A stretch of DNA of 64,000 nucleotides from Sapria himalayana. Taxonomy: Eukaryota; Streptophyta; Magnoliopsida; Malpighiales; Rafflesiaceae. The notes under the pieces are model-generated. The model saw only the letters and a list, made by a program, of their open reading frames with translations. It did no database searches and was not told the origin of the DNA. The stretch lies in assembly GCA_029783825.1 (NCBI GenBank), contig JAREIK010000761.1, forward strand, positions 261,829 through 325,828. Direction: 5' to 3'. This document shows, one piece after another, positions 13,496 through 25,467 of the stretch. Numbering within the stretch: position 1 is the stretch's first letter; each line of letters opens with the position of its first letter. The translations under genes were made by a program, and so were the position numbers.

Positions 13496-15531
13496 TTATA
13501 TCTCCAATCTCTAATAACCCATCTTGTACAAGAAGATTTAGATTATGTGCACAACAACTTACATGAAATAACTTGCCACAAAGAGCAAGTTGATTTTTAT
13601 AGGAAAGGTATCTTTTGACATGCGAATAACAACATCAGTGTAAGAGACACTATCAACTATCACACTCCAAAATTTATCATCAATTTCCCATTCAACCAAC
13701 ACTTACTTAAGGCATCACAAATGGCAACTCCGTAATGAGGTGGTTGTACATCACAAAAACTAAGAGTATGCTTTTGTAATTTCTAATTAGAATCTATAAA
13801 ATGGCAAGTAACAACCATATAATAAACCTTTCGATTGGTTGACTTTCATATATCAGTTGTCACAATTACTTAATTTTCATATTTCAGAAGAGTAGAACCT
13901 TTTTTCTTTTCAACCTCATAACTTGAAAAGCAATATTTTCTTATAGTTGCACGACTAACCATTTGATAATGTGGAGATAGTCTTCATCAACAAATTAAAC
14001 ACTTCATACTCCAAAAAAGAAAATGGTAGCTCATGGACCATGATCAAATGAGATAATATATCTCTGATCTAAAATTTGGTTATAATTAAAATTTTGTATT
14101 AAAGCTACCATTACAGACTCTATTATAGAGGAATTGAGTGTTAGTTCCTTTTGTCCAATCAACTTTATTTTCCACCTAATACAATTTTCTTTAATGTGCC
14201 TCAGAAAGTGAGATGTAGTTCCAGCCTTAAGAAGTGCAAATCACCCCTTGCAATGGATGCATTCAGCCTTTTCTGATTTATCAAGAAGGGTGACTATTTT
14301 AAATTTAGACCATACTTGGGAGGTGCACGTTCTCTTCTTTGCACAATCGCCCCCACCCTTTTCACTATCTTCAACATTTTCAACCCCATCAACACCCATA
14401 GTTGTAGATGATGTGTTTTCCTTATTCAATTCACATTTTCTACAACAACATCTATAGCTTTTTCATTATATGACTTTTTTTTTGTGAATTTTTAGGGTAT
14501 AACATACTGGCAATATACTCCGACATCCTGTACAGCATAACAAAAAAAATTGGAAAATAAATAAGGTAGATTTCATATAATTTCAACATGGAAATTGTAT
14601 ATGAAAATTTGGAAAACTTTAAACACCCCAATTCAGCAACCCAGAATTAAATCAAAAATAGTAGAAGACATTTGATTCACAATTTCATTAAAACATTCAC
14701 TTTGGGGTCTATCATAACAAGTTTATTTTATGTTTTCTCTTTCATTTGGTATTCATTCTACTAGAGCAGGGGTGAAAGAGACAAAGCTCAAAAGAGCAGA
14801 GAGAATTGTAGCTTGTAGAGATGAGTTTTGCCCTCTATGATGCAAAGATCGGTAGTCTAAGTAAATCGAGTCATTAAAATCTAAGCTGGTGCATTGGACA
14901 TGCTTTCTTTGCAGCAAAATATAACCATGCACTCGATGCTTTGATTTGTAGAAGTTTATGAGAGATGGAGCAACGCCATTTCTAGCAATATTTCAACTTT
15001 CCCATTGTAGAGACCAAGACATAGAAAACAAGACCAAAGCTATAAGTGGTAAATATTTTGGCCATAAAGAGATAACAAATTAATAATGGAAGAATGGAAA
15101 AGAAGAAGAGAACAGGGGAGAGTGCGGCATGGTGGGCGTCGGGCGGTGGAAAAGAATGGGAGAGTCGAGAGAGTAAAATCTAATATGGTCTTTAATGTTT
15201 TTAAATGGGGATGGGTAAAAAAAGATTAAAATTTGGAAGTCAGAACATCGAAGTGATTGAACATGTGTCAAACTCATCGCGAGCATATTCACGAGCCTGT
15301 TCATTAACGTATTGCGAGCCTGTTCATGAGCATGTTCATGAGCTGGTAAATGAGCCTATTCACAAACTTTTGCAAGCCAAACTTAAGGAAGCTTGGGTTC
15401 AGCTTGTTTAACTTACTAGCCAAAATGGTGTTTGGGCTCGACCATTTTAACTTAAGAAATGAATTCAAACGAGCTTTTACTGAACCGAGCTCCGAATGAA
15501 TCATGAATCATTTGGTTCGGTTACACCTCTA
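13496..15531 (-). mobile_element. hAT (Ac/Tam3-type) DNA transposon, partial
   Basis: The right boundary (15512-15531) reads TTGGTTCGGTTACACCTCTA. On the minus strand this is a TAGAGGTGTAACCGAACC start, typical of plant hAT ends. The adjacent GAGC/CGAGCC-rich sequence (15240-15500) is the usual hAT subterminal composition. Coding remnants lie on the minus strand (13497-14460). The left (3') end has no visible terminal repeat and fades into (TCTA)n, so it is truncated or unrecognisable. The 8-bp target duplication cannot be judged inside a microsatellite. Confidence 0.75.
13497..14460 (-). pseudogene. hAT transposase pseudogene with BED zinc finger
   Basis: On the minus strand the N-terminal part (14241-14429) ends in SQVWSKFKIV and CIHCKG. 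After a stop codon it continues KAGTTSHFLRHIKENC (about 14165-14235). Cys-x2-Cys followed by His-x4-His fits a BED zinc finger. Further downstream, pieces read as the conserved hAT region (SILLVFCDVQPPHYG-like and ICDALSKCWL-like, about 13690-13800) across frameshifts and stops. Full-length hAT transposases run to roughly 650-700 residues; here the C-terminal dimerisation domain is missing and the frame is broken many times. It is not expected to make active transposase. Confidence 0.75.
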
Positions 15532-16441
15532 TATCTATCTATCTATTTATTTTCTATATATATATATATATATATATCATTCTGTCTATCTATCTGTCTA
15601 TCTATCTATCTATATTTCTATGAATCAATCTATCTATCTATATGTCTATCTATTTATCTATCTGTCAATTTATTTGTCTATCTATCTATCTATCCATTTG
15701 TCTACCTATCTGTTTATCAATCTATCTATACATCTATCCTTCTTTCTGTTTATCTTTCTGTCTGTCTATCTATCTATCTATTTATCTGTCTATCAATCTA
15801 TCAATTTATCTATCAATCTATATATCTATTTATATATCTATCTATATATCTGTTTATCAATCAATCAATCTATCTATTTATTTGTCTATCTATCTATCTA
15901 TCTATTTGTCTATTTATCTATCTAATAATCAATTAATCTATCTATCTATCTATATGTGTATCTATCTATCTATCTGTCTATCTATCTATCAAATCATCTA
16001 TCAATATGTCTATCAATCAATCAATTTATCTATCTATATTTTTGTCTATCAATTTGTATATTTATTTGTCTATCTATCTGTCTATCTATCTATCTATCTA
16101 TTTGTCTATATATTTTTCTATCTATTTATTTATATAATTATTGGTCTATCAATTTATCTATCAATATATCAATCAATCAATCAATCTATCTATCTATCTA
16201 TAAATCTATTTATCAATTTGTATATCAAATTACCTATCTTTCTGTCTATCTATCTATTTGTCTATCTGTTTGTTTATTTTTCAGTCTATCTATATTTCCA
16301 TGTATCTGTATGTCTTCATGCCTACCTCATTGTCTGCCTGCCTGGATATGTGTCTATCTATCTATCTAATAGTTTGTCTATCTATTTTTATATATGTCTA
16401 TATGTCTATCTATTTGTATGTCTATGTGTTTATTTGTCTAT
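15532..16441 (+). repeat. Imperfect (TCTA)n microsatellite block 3
   Basis: TCTA units with TCAA clusters, between the hAT terminus and the left terminus of CACTA B1. It gives the longest artefactual open frame in the window (15642-16481), which is not a gene. Confidence 0.96.
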
Positions 16442-16889
16442 CACTACAAAAAAGCCCAAGTGGTTAAAAAAAGTTCTCTAGATATCTGGGATTATTTTGT
16501 CACTAAAATAGAATAATGATGTATTTATGATGGATATTATCTCAAGCTAAAGTGCTTATCTGAAAATTTTAATGAAAAAAAAATTCCATAGAAAATTTTT
16601 GAATGATGAAAATTTCCTAACTAATTATATTTTTCCCTTGCTAATTTTGATCGTAATTAAGAGTGGTAATTAATATTTTTCAACTGAAATTATATAGAAA
16701 ATTTCCTAGCTAAATTAGCGAGAGAAAAATTCCTAGCTATTTTCATTCCAAAACTATTTTGACAATTTTATTTTTTTACAAAAATTTGATTACATATTTT
16801 TTAATTTCATTTTAAATTGAAAAACAACATATACTATAAACCATTTTTTTAATTAACAAAACATAGGTATATAATCTTTAAAACTATAT

Positions 16890-17160
16890 CATCATCCTCA
16901 TCATTAGATGGTACTCTACTGGAACTCTTACGTGGGTACTCTACTGGAACTCGTTGTGCTATCTGTCTCGCCAAGGCCACTAACTATGACTCCATATAGG
17001 ACATATGCTATTGCATTGAATTCTTCATTTATTTCATCACATCATTCACTTCTATCATTTCCTACATTTCTTCCTTCAAAAGAGTTATATAAAGGTCCAT
17101 GAAAACCCTCAACTGTCTTAGAATCAGTTGTCATATGTTTCTCCAAGTGTTCCTGTGATA
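16890..17160 (-). pseudogene. Terminal exon of the CACTA second gene (TNPA-like), B1 copy
   Basis: On the minus strand this reads YNSFEGRNVGNDRSE, a stop, then NAIAYVLYGVIVSGLGETDS. It aligns with YGVTVSALEKT in B2 and YRVIINGLDVADS in D. An 18-bp phrase (GGTACTCTACTGGAACTC) is duplicated at 16911 and 16937. Together with its counterparts this marks the 3' coding end of the transposon. Stops make it non-functional. Confidence 0.6.
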
Positions 17161-17632
17161 AAACAAAATATAAAAAAGTTGTGCTAGATATAAATAATTT
17201 AAATATTATATTTTCCATTACACACTTAACTTTTAACATTCACTATAGTAGTCAAATCGTTATGGAACCACCAAAGTAGTGACCACTTTCATAAAAACTA
17301 TATAGTTTTTACTCACTTGATTCTACTTAGAAAATCACTCTCTTTAATAGATATAAAAAAAGAATGAAATGAACACAAACCACTTGTTGCACACACTACA
17401 CCATGGCTACATCAAACATACACATGGTGCACGTCCAGTACATCAAGCACACATGCACGTTCACTGCACCACACACACACTTTGCACTTCTAGGCAGTTA
17501 TGCACCACATCTGCATGTCTACAGGACCATATCTCATGGCATCTCTACCCATTGGACCATGCACCCATTAATAGCATATGCTTGCAAAATAAATCAAACA
17601 CTAATATGAACATTAAAAAAAACCTTTTGCAG
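17161..17632. other. B1 interior, no recognisable gene
   Basis: This includes a short CA-rich, less AT-rich patch (17390-17560) with two overlapping open frames that match no family I recognise. Confidence 0.35.
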
Positions 17633-17888
17633 CATCTTCTGCAATATCGAGCTACATGATCCAATTGATAATTTTTATATTGGTAAACTGGTTGATCAAT
17701 GTTACATGCATTAATGATTGCCTCAGTTGATATCGATTGAACTATATATAAGATATGAGTTACTATAAATATGCTCCTTCAATGTTCCATTGGGCATGAA
17801 CTCATAAACAAGCATACAACCTCCATCTTGACAATATCCAATGAATTGCACTAAGTTTCTGTGATGTATTCTTAAAAGTAGAGTCATC
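17633..17888 (-). pseudogene. Captured LRR receptor-like kinase fragment, intron retained
   Basis: The first block (about 17888-17765 on the minus strand) translates as MTLLLRIHHRNLVQFIGYCQ, then LVYEFMPNGTLKEHIY. This is the kinase N-lobe from the alpha-C region through the hinge of plant LRR receptor kinases; it resembles the At1g67720-type subfamily. After an intron-like gap the next block (about 17680-17633) reads NWIM, a stop, LDIAEDAAKG, which is the following kinase exon (consensus W..RL.IAEDAAKG). The ATP loop, catalytic HRD and DFG motifs are absent, so this is a small broken fragment. The retained intron indicates capture of genomic DNA. Confidence 0.82.
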
Positions 17889-18065
17889 TAAAAAAATGTA
17901 GAAATGGTCCAAACAATAATTAGCAGCTATAATTTTTAGATAAGTAGAAAGAAGACATTTTAGCGTTGTGCATTAACCTAGCAGTTATCATAGATTTAAA
18001 AAAATATAATGCTTCATTATGTTAATAAAGTCATGTTAATTATGAAATTTAAAATTTTGTAATAA

Positions 18066-19400
18066 AAAAACATTAAATAATTAATTTTATAATTAAAATC
18101 ATTTTTAAAGATATTTTAATAAATAAATGAATATATATATAAATTTCTACTAATAAAAAGCTAAAATAATTAATTGTACGATAAAATAAAATATATTTAC
18201 AAAAATATTTCAATTAATGAATAAACAAGTAAATATTCATATTATTTAAAGTTAAAAAAATATTTTTATGATTATAGGAAACTTTAAAAAAATAATTTTT
18301 AAAAGATTTGAAATTTTTGAATTATAAAAAAATTGCAAAATTTTTCATTAAATTTTTTAAAAATTGAAACTTAAAGATAAATATATAGATATTTTAATTA
18401 AATCAAAAAAAAATTTTGACTTAAAAATTAATATCTCTGTGTGGTAATTAATAGAACATTTCAAGTATTTTAAGGGTTTAGAAAGAGTTATTTAAAATAT
18501 TACTAATGATATTTTTTTTGTTCTAAAAAAAATTAAAATTTCCCCTAAGTTGATTTGAAATCAAGTTTTATTGTTTGACCCTACTGAAATTTATAAGAAT
18601 TAAATAATTGAGTAGTATTTTTACTATTAGCTTTTAATATTCCATTTTTATTAAAATAATAAATATAACTTTTTTTAATGATTTTCTCACTTTAAGTAAT
18701 ATTCAGAATTTTATAAATTATAAATTAAATCAAATAATATAAAATTTTATGCCTTTAAAATTATATCATATTATATTCAAAAAATAATAATATGAATTCT
18801 TAAAAAATTGATTACCATAATATATATATATATTAAATACTTTTTTATAATCTCATATTATTTTTTTATTTATGAAATAATATTAAAAATTTATCCATAA
18901 CTAATAAATAAAATGAAATGTTATAATTTTTGTATAGTTTACATTTTTACAATTTATTTACGGTTATATTATAAATATGTTTTTTAAATTAATGAAATAA
19001 GATAAAAATTTGATTACCAATTATTAGTTTCCAAGGTTATTAATAATATTTTACCTTCTTCATTTTTATAGAGATTAATAAATTTTTTTATTTCTAAAAT
19101 TAATTTCATTAATTAATAAATAATATTACAAAAAATAACCATTAAATTTTCTTTACCTATTAACGATAAATTTTCTATCTGTGAAATAATATCATTTATG
19201 GTTAAATAAAAATGTATTTTATTTTTTTAATTTAAATTAATAAATTATTATACTTTTATTTTGCTTTTTAATTTTTGTCTCTTTTTTATTATATTCACAT
19301 ACATTTTTTTTATTTGAGTTTTCTTGAAATATAAAAATGCTAGGGCAAGACATTCAAGCACTTAAACAGTTTTTCTTATCTTTGCGAATGAATAATCTCA
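18066..19400 (+). other. B2 5' non-coding region homologous to element A
   Basis: AT-rich and without genes. It follows element A from 'cattaaataattaatt' (18070; 2690 in A) through the 'ttaccaattattagtttcca' landmark (19014; about 3760 in A) to the 'gacattcaagc' landmark (19349; about 4071 in A). The compound microsatellite of A is absent here. Confidence 0.7.
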
Positions 19401-19591
19401 AGTGTATCAAGTCAATACCCATTTCAAAAAAATGTGGTAATTATGCTTGTTAAATGTTTAAATCTTCATGGTAGTTTGGCAGGCATTATAAATTTAACAG
19501 GAAATTAGTTGTCTTCTTTTCGAATTCATGGCTTCATAGTTTTGGTTGCATTTTTATTTCCTCAACATGGCTGATCAAAGCATCATATTAG

Positions 19592-22500
19592 GAACCAATT
19601 GAAAGCACAATAATAGACTCGTGCATCCGTATCACTGATAATGACAGAGTAACTGTTAATAGAAAATAAGCTCATGCGAGTACTCATTCATCTCTCTCCA
19701 AACTGCTTGAGTGTTTTTTGCCTGTTTGATGATTCTCATCCTCATCTTCTATTTACAGGTATTTTTCATTTTCATGCTATACAGCACTTTAAATCATCAT
19801 GATCGACTTAAAATATGAATCATTATTATGCTATACAGGTCTTCTTCATCCATAAAAGATCTATAAAATATTTCATGAGATTTCACACAGATGCAATGAC
19901 ATTCGATGTGATTGCACCCTCTCCTTGGAAAATATTTGGTTGTCAGAATCGTAATATCTAGCCTTTTTTCAAACTCCTTAGCGTGTTTTAAATGTGGCTG
20001 TGAATTTAATTTATGCTAAGTATTAGCACCAAATATTATAGGGTTGTGACTTTTCAAGGAAGCAAAGGATTGTGGTAGTCATGGTAGAGTAAGTTTAAGT
20101 TCTGAGAATTGTGGCTTGTAGCTTGTTTGCTTCATCTTTCAAAGCGAGAAATTTTATTTTCAGCATTGAGATGATCATTTTGCTATAATGGTTGTTTGTG
20201 TTTTTGATGGGACTTGCGAATCCATTTTCCAAACTCTCATTTCTTTAGGTTCTTCAAGATATGAGTAAGGTTCTTTTGTATAATTTCTCATCTTCCTAAA
20301 ATTTTCTTAACTTCTTGATAGAAAACTAATCTGTATTCTTTCGGTAGATGGGACTTCTATTTCTACAAAGGAGGCATGGTTGAGAAGCTTGATGGGCACA
20401 CTGATATTATTCACAAGTAGTTGTACAATGAATGGCTTCCCTGGTTAGATGAACAATTGTTGCTTGATAAGTTGTGGAGTTAAAAATAACAAGCTATATC
20501 TCTACCAACATAATTTTGCTTGATAGAATCACCATAAAATTTATAGAGTTATTTACTTAGTATATTTATATTCATAAGTTATAATGATAATAAATAAAAA
20601 TATTTTTTTTATTTATTAATTCAAGTAATTTACCAAACATTCTTTAAATGTGTTAATTATCCATTTGGTTGAATTTAACTTATTTGCTAAGTGGTCTTTT
20701 AGTTTGCATTTAATTGTTATTTTAGCTATAACTCATACCATAATGTACTATGTGTATATGTTTTTGGGTTTTCTTAATCTCAAGTTTGGTTTGTATAATC
20801 AGTGATTTGCATTAGTTAATTAACTAGACCCTCCAATTTTAGGGGTATAAAACCAAGAGATCTATTGATGCGGCGATATTGGAGAAGGGAAGAGATGGAA
20901 TTGATGGTATAGTAATGCATAAATGAAATTTTGATTTTTCATGGAAATTTTTAACATTTATTTTGTGAATTTGATATCTCTATTTTTGTTGTCTTTGCAG
21001 TTATTCTATATCATTCGGTGATTCACAAGAAATGTGCTCCACAATAGGGCTACATTAGAGTAAGCCTTAAAAGTAACATAGGCTACCCTTTTTTGTAACT
21101 TTAGCTCTAAATGTTTTTTGTTTAGAGCAATCTAAACCTAATGTTTTACTTTCACCTTAATTCACAAGAAAATACTAATGAACTATGATATAAAGATGAT
21201 TGACTCTACATTGGATGTTAGCTTAAACTAACATTTATTAATCTTTGGGTGGTAGGATTAGAAGGATGAGGGGTTGCATATAGGTATTTTGGTATATTAT
21301 TTTCATTGCTTATATTATCTTTTACAAATATGTTGTGAAATTATATAAATACTAATATTGGTTTTCATAATAACTTTGAAGTTAAATTTTTTTATGAGAA
21401 TAATATATTAATATGATTGATCGCTTGAGAAATTTTTATATTACATAGTCTATTCTAACACAGTCTCTTCAAAGTTATTGAGTAAAATTAATCGAGATAT
21501 TTATATTTTTTTATAAATCTTGTAAAAGCGAGCGCCTTGTGTAGTTGGGTGTGAATGTGATCTCCATACCTATCTTATATTATCCTAATATATGGAAGCA
21601 TTTAATATGAAGGCTAGATAAGAAAATAAATTGTACCAATATCTTATCTTGACAGTCTTACCACAAAAGATTGAAAAGATCATGCATGATAAATCTTGAA
21701 TTTGAGACTTACTGTTCTTAAAGTTTGGAAAAATTTTTGTCATCACATAAAGATGTTATATCTTATTAGATAGAAAAATATATCTATTTGAACATTTGAA
21801 TAAGTCATGAAATTGAAGACCAAATGGAAGAACATATTCATCCATTATTTGAATTCCACAAGAATTTGAAAATATATCAATTATAATTTGGTAGCTACTT
21901 ATAAATTACTATAAATTCTTAGGAAATCTCTCATTTATAGTGATTGTCTTATAAATGTGTAAAATAAGTGTTGTAAATCTTTATGTCTAAGTATATTCAA
22001 TGCTAATTCATAAGATATTTTAATCTGAAATGAGATTATTAATTCTACTTTCTTTTAATATAATCAAATCACATCCCCCTTCAATTCTATCCAATCAAAC
22101 ACAACCTAAAAAGTAAATAGGCATGAGGAAGCATTAGAAGTGCTTATACAAGCTACCATTTTTCTAATCTTTCTTTGCCTATTGTGATAGATTCTATTAA
22201 TGTATTAGAATGTATCTAACTTTAATGAAATAGGACTCATTGAGATTTTAATTTAGAGATTTTGGAAACTATATCTTTGTCCATCACCAGCATGTTTCAT
22301 AACTATTCGTATGCTTGAAAGTGTTGCAGGTAGCAAAAATGGCTCATTTCTTTGCACTCACACATTGCTTTTTTGATTAAATACTGCCATTTTCAGCATT
22401 GAAGGAGTTCTTTTGGGCAAGTCAGGGAACTAGCATTCTGAATTTTCATCTGGAAATATGCAAAGAAATGTCTTCTTGCCTGAAATTAAAATTAATGCTA

Positions 22501-22700
22501 TGAAAGTTGAAAATCCTAGAAGTGGAGATGATGGTGAGGTAGAAAAATCAACTCTGGAATTCGCCAACTTAGTCTCTCTTAATGATGCCTCTGATGAGTT
22601 CTTTGATGTTTTTAATGCCATTGAGTTCTTGATCTTGCCCATTTGGATAAAGGAAGGTCTTCTGAAGTGAACCTTGATCTTCGTGCTCCTATACTCCAAA
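19592..22700 (+). pseudogene. Captured EDR2-like (PH-START-DUF1336) gene fragment, at least seven exon blocks
   Basis: Collinear blocks match plant EDR2-like lipid-binding proteins. PH-domain piece (19592-19668): EPIESTIIDSCIRITDNDRV. START-domain pieces follow: 19890-19950 DVIAPSPWKIFGCQN; 20041-20089 LFKEAKDCGSHGR; 20163-20265 DDHFAIMV, then GTCESIFQTLISLGSSRYE; 20348-20445 WDFYFYKGGMVEKLDGHTD, then LYNEWLPW; 20843-20905 KPRDLLMRRYWRREE; 21001-21060 VILYHSVIHKKCAPQ, stop, GYIR. The linker piece (22396-22700) includes NVFLPEIKINAMKVENPRSG and DASDEFFDV. Most blocks are bordered by GT and AG. Stops replace a Leu/Arg in block 2, the Trp of HWDDH, a Gln after HK and a Lys after PQ. The DUF1336 domain is missing, so it is a dead fragment. 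The family is a confident motif-level call; the exact paralogue is not. Confidence 0.85.
21061..22390. other. Intron-like interval inside the EDR2-like fragment
   Basis: No coding match is visible. It lies between START-domain and linker exon blocks, so it is either a long intron plus lost exons or later filler. The phrase 'gagaaatttttatatta' (about 21429) also occurs in element A (about 8512), hinting at a shared repeat. Confidence 0.4.
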
Positions 22701-22954
22701 GAACAACTTTCAAAATGTTCTTGTTAAACACAATCATATTTTTCAAATTATGATGTCTTCGTTTGCAGAATATCAAACAATCAAAGTTATCTTCCAAAAC
22801 TATCATCAAGAAGCTCCATGATTTTGCTGATTAGACCCATTTTATCAGCTATTTAATTTTTTCCACAATCTTTTATACTTATTGATATATTTATATATAT
22901 TTGAGATGAGTAATTATAATGTGATTTAACAAGTTTAGAAGTAGATGATAAATG

Positions 22955-22991
<37 letters not shown>

Positions 22992-24479
22992 TAAAGAGTG
23001 TTTATAACTTTTAGAAGAGTGGCTCGAAGACCTATTATTTTTTCATGTGTGCCTTGATATATGAAGTTTGCAAATTTTGTAGTCATTTGATATTGTTCTT
23101 TTTTGAAGGCCAAACATCTATTTTTTGAAGTTGTTTATATATTTATTGTTTAATTAATTTAATAATTAAAAATTGTAAGGTATTTTTTTTCATGTGTGCC
23201 TTGCTACACGCACATGAACTTGTTGAAAATAATTTGATAATTAAAAAAAAGTTGAGTCTTTATGTTTTTTATATATTTATTGTTTAATTAATATTTTGAT
23301 AATGAAAAATTAAACATTTTGAGAATTTAAAACTACAAAAACACTATCTTGTTGTCTAGAGCAAGACAACCCTAACTAGCGTCAAGTGCCTCTGCTTCTC
23401 TCTCCGACATGGATACATCATAACCTAATAGTCGAGTAAGAGAGATTTTCTTCAGCCATGAGATTTTTATTGATTAGAGATACGCTTTCTACCCTTACTC
23501 GTCATTGTTTATCTTAATGAAAATGTGTGTGTTTTGATTCTGGTGTTTATTTTTCCAAATTCATCTTTTGCCTAGCTATTATATATTCTCTCATAAGACT
23601 TGGCTTACTAGTTCTAGTAATAAAATTGAGTTACCAATTATTGCATTTTCTATATAAATTATATAGTAGATATTTGTGTCTATGTGTCATCATGTAAAGT
23701 CAGGTTGTTACCACAATTATAAAAATGGGTGAAGATCCTACTGATGCACAAAGTATTAATCTAGATGTTCGTGGTAAATCATTACAAGTACCAAAATCAT
23801 GAATCACCATGGTATGCTTGGATTGATTATATACACTGATTCGTATACATACTTCATGCATGTGTGATATAATGCATTCACATTGTGTGGATGTTGATGT
23901 TGCACAGTAGGTATGTAGGTTTGATATCCATCTATTTTGTCACTCAGATAGTCTATGGATTTGGATGTTAATCACAAAATGAGTGTTGGTATTTGTGGAT
24001 AGTAGTTTGTATATTTGGATGTGCAAAATGCTTGCTGGATATTAGCTATTGCTAAGGATTTAATTATGAAGTGTCCTAATGCAACCTAAAACTAAGTCTA
24101 AAGCTCATGGTAAGAGTCACTGATAAAATTGAACCGATGGGCTTCTTTGTGCCAAATAAGATAACTGAGAACATGCTATTTTTTGTGATTTTTAGCTAGA
24201 TATTTTTTTTACAGATAATAAATTTTTTATATTAGGTTTATTTGATTGATGATCATGTGTGTAATAGCTAAATCTAGCTCTAAGCAAATTATATTTTCTT
24301 TACATAAATCTTTAATGTTCCAATATTTATTATAGTTTATTTTGATATGTTGTAACATTTTAAAATAATTTTTTGATAAGTATATTGGTTCATTTTTTTT
24401 CTGGCTTGTTATTTTGTTGATTGGTTTTATCTCTTTATTTTTCATTACTATATTTCATCATCTTCTCGGTAAAAGATCT
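22701..24479. other. B2 interior, no recognisable gene
   Basis: AT-rich sequence with an (AC)n run at about 22957-22985. Short frames such as the minus-strand one at 22853-23113 translate through that run and are not credible. I see no domain match. Confidence 0.4.
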
Positions 24480-24963
24480 AAGCCTCTATTTGCATTTGTA
24501 GACGAAGCATCGATAAAGGATTGGAAAATGCTCGATGATAAGTATTGTTTTGTATATGCAGCCTCTAAAATAAATGAAAAGTTATCGATAAAATGCTTGA
24601 AATTGAGAAATAAACTTGTTGTAGATGCTTTAGCTGCTGGATCTAGTCAACCAGCACATCTAAAAATTAAGTAATATTTTCCTTCATGTATGCTTGGTTT
24701 TGTTTTGTGTTTAGAGTGTGCCTTTTATTAGTTAATATTGTTGTAGCTTTGATTTATGATTTTAGTGTTGATGATTATGTTGTTGAGGAAGTTCAAAATA
24801 CTTTTTATGAGCAGTACCAAATGCAATACAAAAGTAGATGTCTTATATGGAGTCACAGTAAGTGCTCTTGAAAAGACATATAGCACACAGAGTTCTAGCA
24901 GAGTTCCCAAGGAGGAGAGGCTAGCACAAATGCATCAGCTAATGATGAGAATGATGATATAGT
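24480..24963 (+). pseudogene. PI31-like fragment spliced to the CACTA terminal exon (element B2 copy)
   Basis: Block 1 (about 24480-24670) reads LFAFVDEASIKDWKMLDDKY, then CFVYAAS, IKCLKLRNKLVVDALAAG and PAHLKI, as in the plant PI31-like proteasome regulators. A 95-bp intron follows (GT at 24671, AG at 24764-24765). Block 2 begins VDDYVVEE, continuing the PI31 consensus, and runs without a break into VQNTFYEQYQMQYK and the transposon terminal exon, ending ERLAQMHQLMMRMMI at about 24963 after a frameshift. This copy is better preserved than the one in element A. The seam between host and transposon sequence is at the same place in both, so the fusion was inherited. Whether a chimeric transcript exists is unknown. 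Confidence 0.82.
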
Positions 24964-25467
24964 TTTAAATGAATATATACCTAGGTAATGTTTTAGTTTT
25001 ATCTATGTAACTATTGTATTAGAAAAATTTATTAACTAATACTTTTTGTCAATTATAAATAATGGTTTATAGTAAATGTTTTTATTAAATTTAATATAAA
25101 AATTTAAAAATATGTAATCAATTTTTTTTGTAAAAAAATAAAACTGTGAAAATAGCATTAGAAAAAAATAGCTAGGGATTTTCTCTTGCTAATTTAGCTA
25201 GGGAATTTTTTGTACATATTCAGTCGAAAATTATTAATTACTATTCTTAATTATGATTAAAATTAGCAAGAGAAAAAATATAATTAGCTTGGGAATTTCC
25301 AAGTTAAAAAATTTGCTAGGAAAATTTGGTTCTCGTTAATATTTTGTAATGAACACTTTAGCTAGGGAATATTTCTGTCAATAATCCATTATTATTCTAT
25401 TTTAAAGACGCAATAAGCCCAAATAGCTGGGAAAATTTCTTTGGCTATTTGGCCTTTTCTTGTAGTG
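24964..25467 (+). other. B2 3' subterminal region with CACTA terminal inverted repeat
   Basis: AT-rich, then several copies of TAGCTAGGGA and CCCTAGCTA-type motifs (25165-25400), the kind of array bound by the En/Spm TNPA protein. It ends with the reverse complement of CACTACAAGAAAAGG at 25453-25467. Confidence 0.8.

Larger units (their letters stand above)
16442..17980 (-). mobile_element. CACTA element B1, 3' end only
   Basis: A clean terminal repeat CACTACAAAAAAG starts at 16442, directly after (TCTA)n. The next 300 bp align by eye with the reverse complement of the right end of B2 (25170-25467), including the 'tagaataat' landmark and the GAGAGAAAAATTCCTAGC motif. So this is a CACTA 3' end reading on the minus strand. 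Inside lie the terminal exon of the second transposon gene (about 16890-17160) and a receptor-kinase fragment (17633-17888). The element has no 5' end here; the interior edge, somewhere at 17900-18065, is the proposed inversion breakpoint. Confidence 0.75.
17980..25467 (+). mobile_element. CACTA element B2, non-autonomous, 5' end missing
   Basis: The right terminus TTGTAGTG ends at 25467, which is CACTACAAGAAAAGG on the minus strand. Subterminal CCTAGCTA/TAGCTAGGG motifs fill 25170-25400. The left part (from about 18066) aligns with positions about 2690-4100 of element A, so roughly 700 bp of 5' end is missing. No transposase is present. The cargo is a multi-exon EDR2-like fragment and a PI31-like fragment fused to the terminal exon. 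The right flank is the only inverted microsatellite block. Confidence 0.72.

Noticed and set aside
15642..16481. Long open frame of 279 codons, and many others in the TCTA blocks (for example 40455-41150, 41365-42015, 39716-40276)
   Set aside because: TCTA repeats contain no stop in any + strand frame and translate as a Tyr-Leu-Ser-Ile periodicity. All three frames are open in parallel and variants behave as neutral repeat changes, so there is no evidence for protein.
19592..22700. EDR2-like sequence as a functional resident gene
   Set aside because: Internal stops in at least four exon blocks, missing N-terminal and DUF1336 parts, and location inside a CACTA element.
22853..23113. Minus-strand frame with a Cys-Val repeat
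   Set aside because: The repeat is the translation of an (AC)n run, not a protein motif. The same holds for frames at 53923-54262 and 1544-1816.
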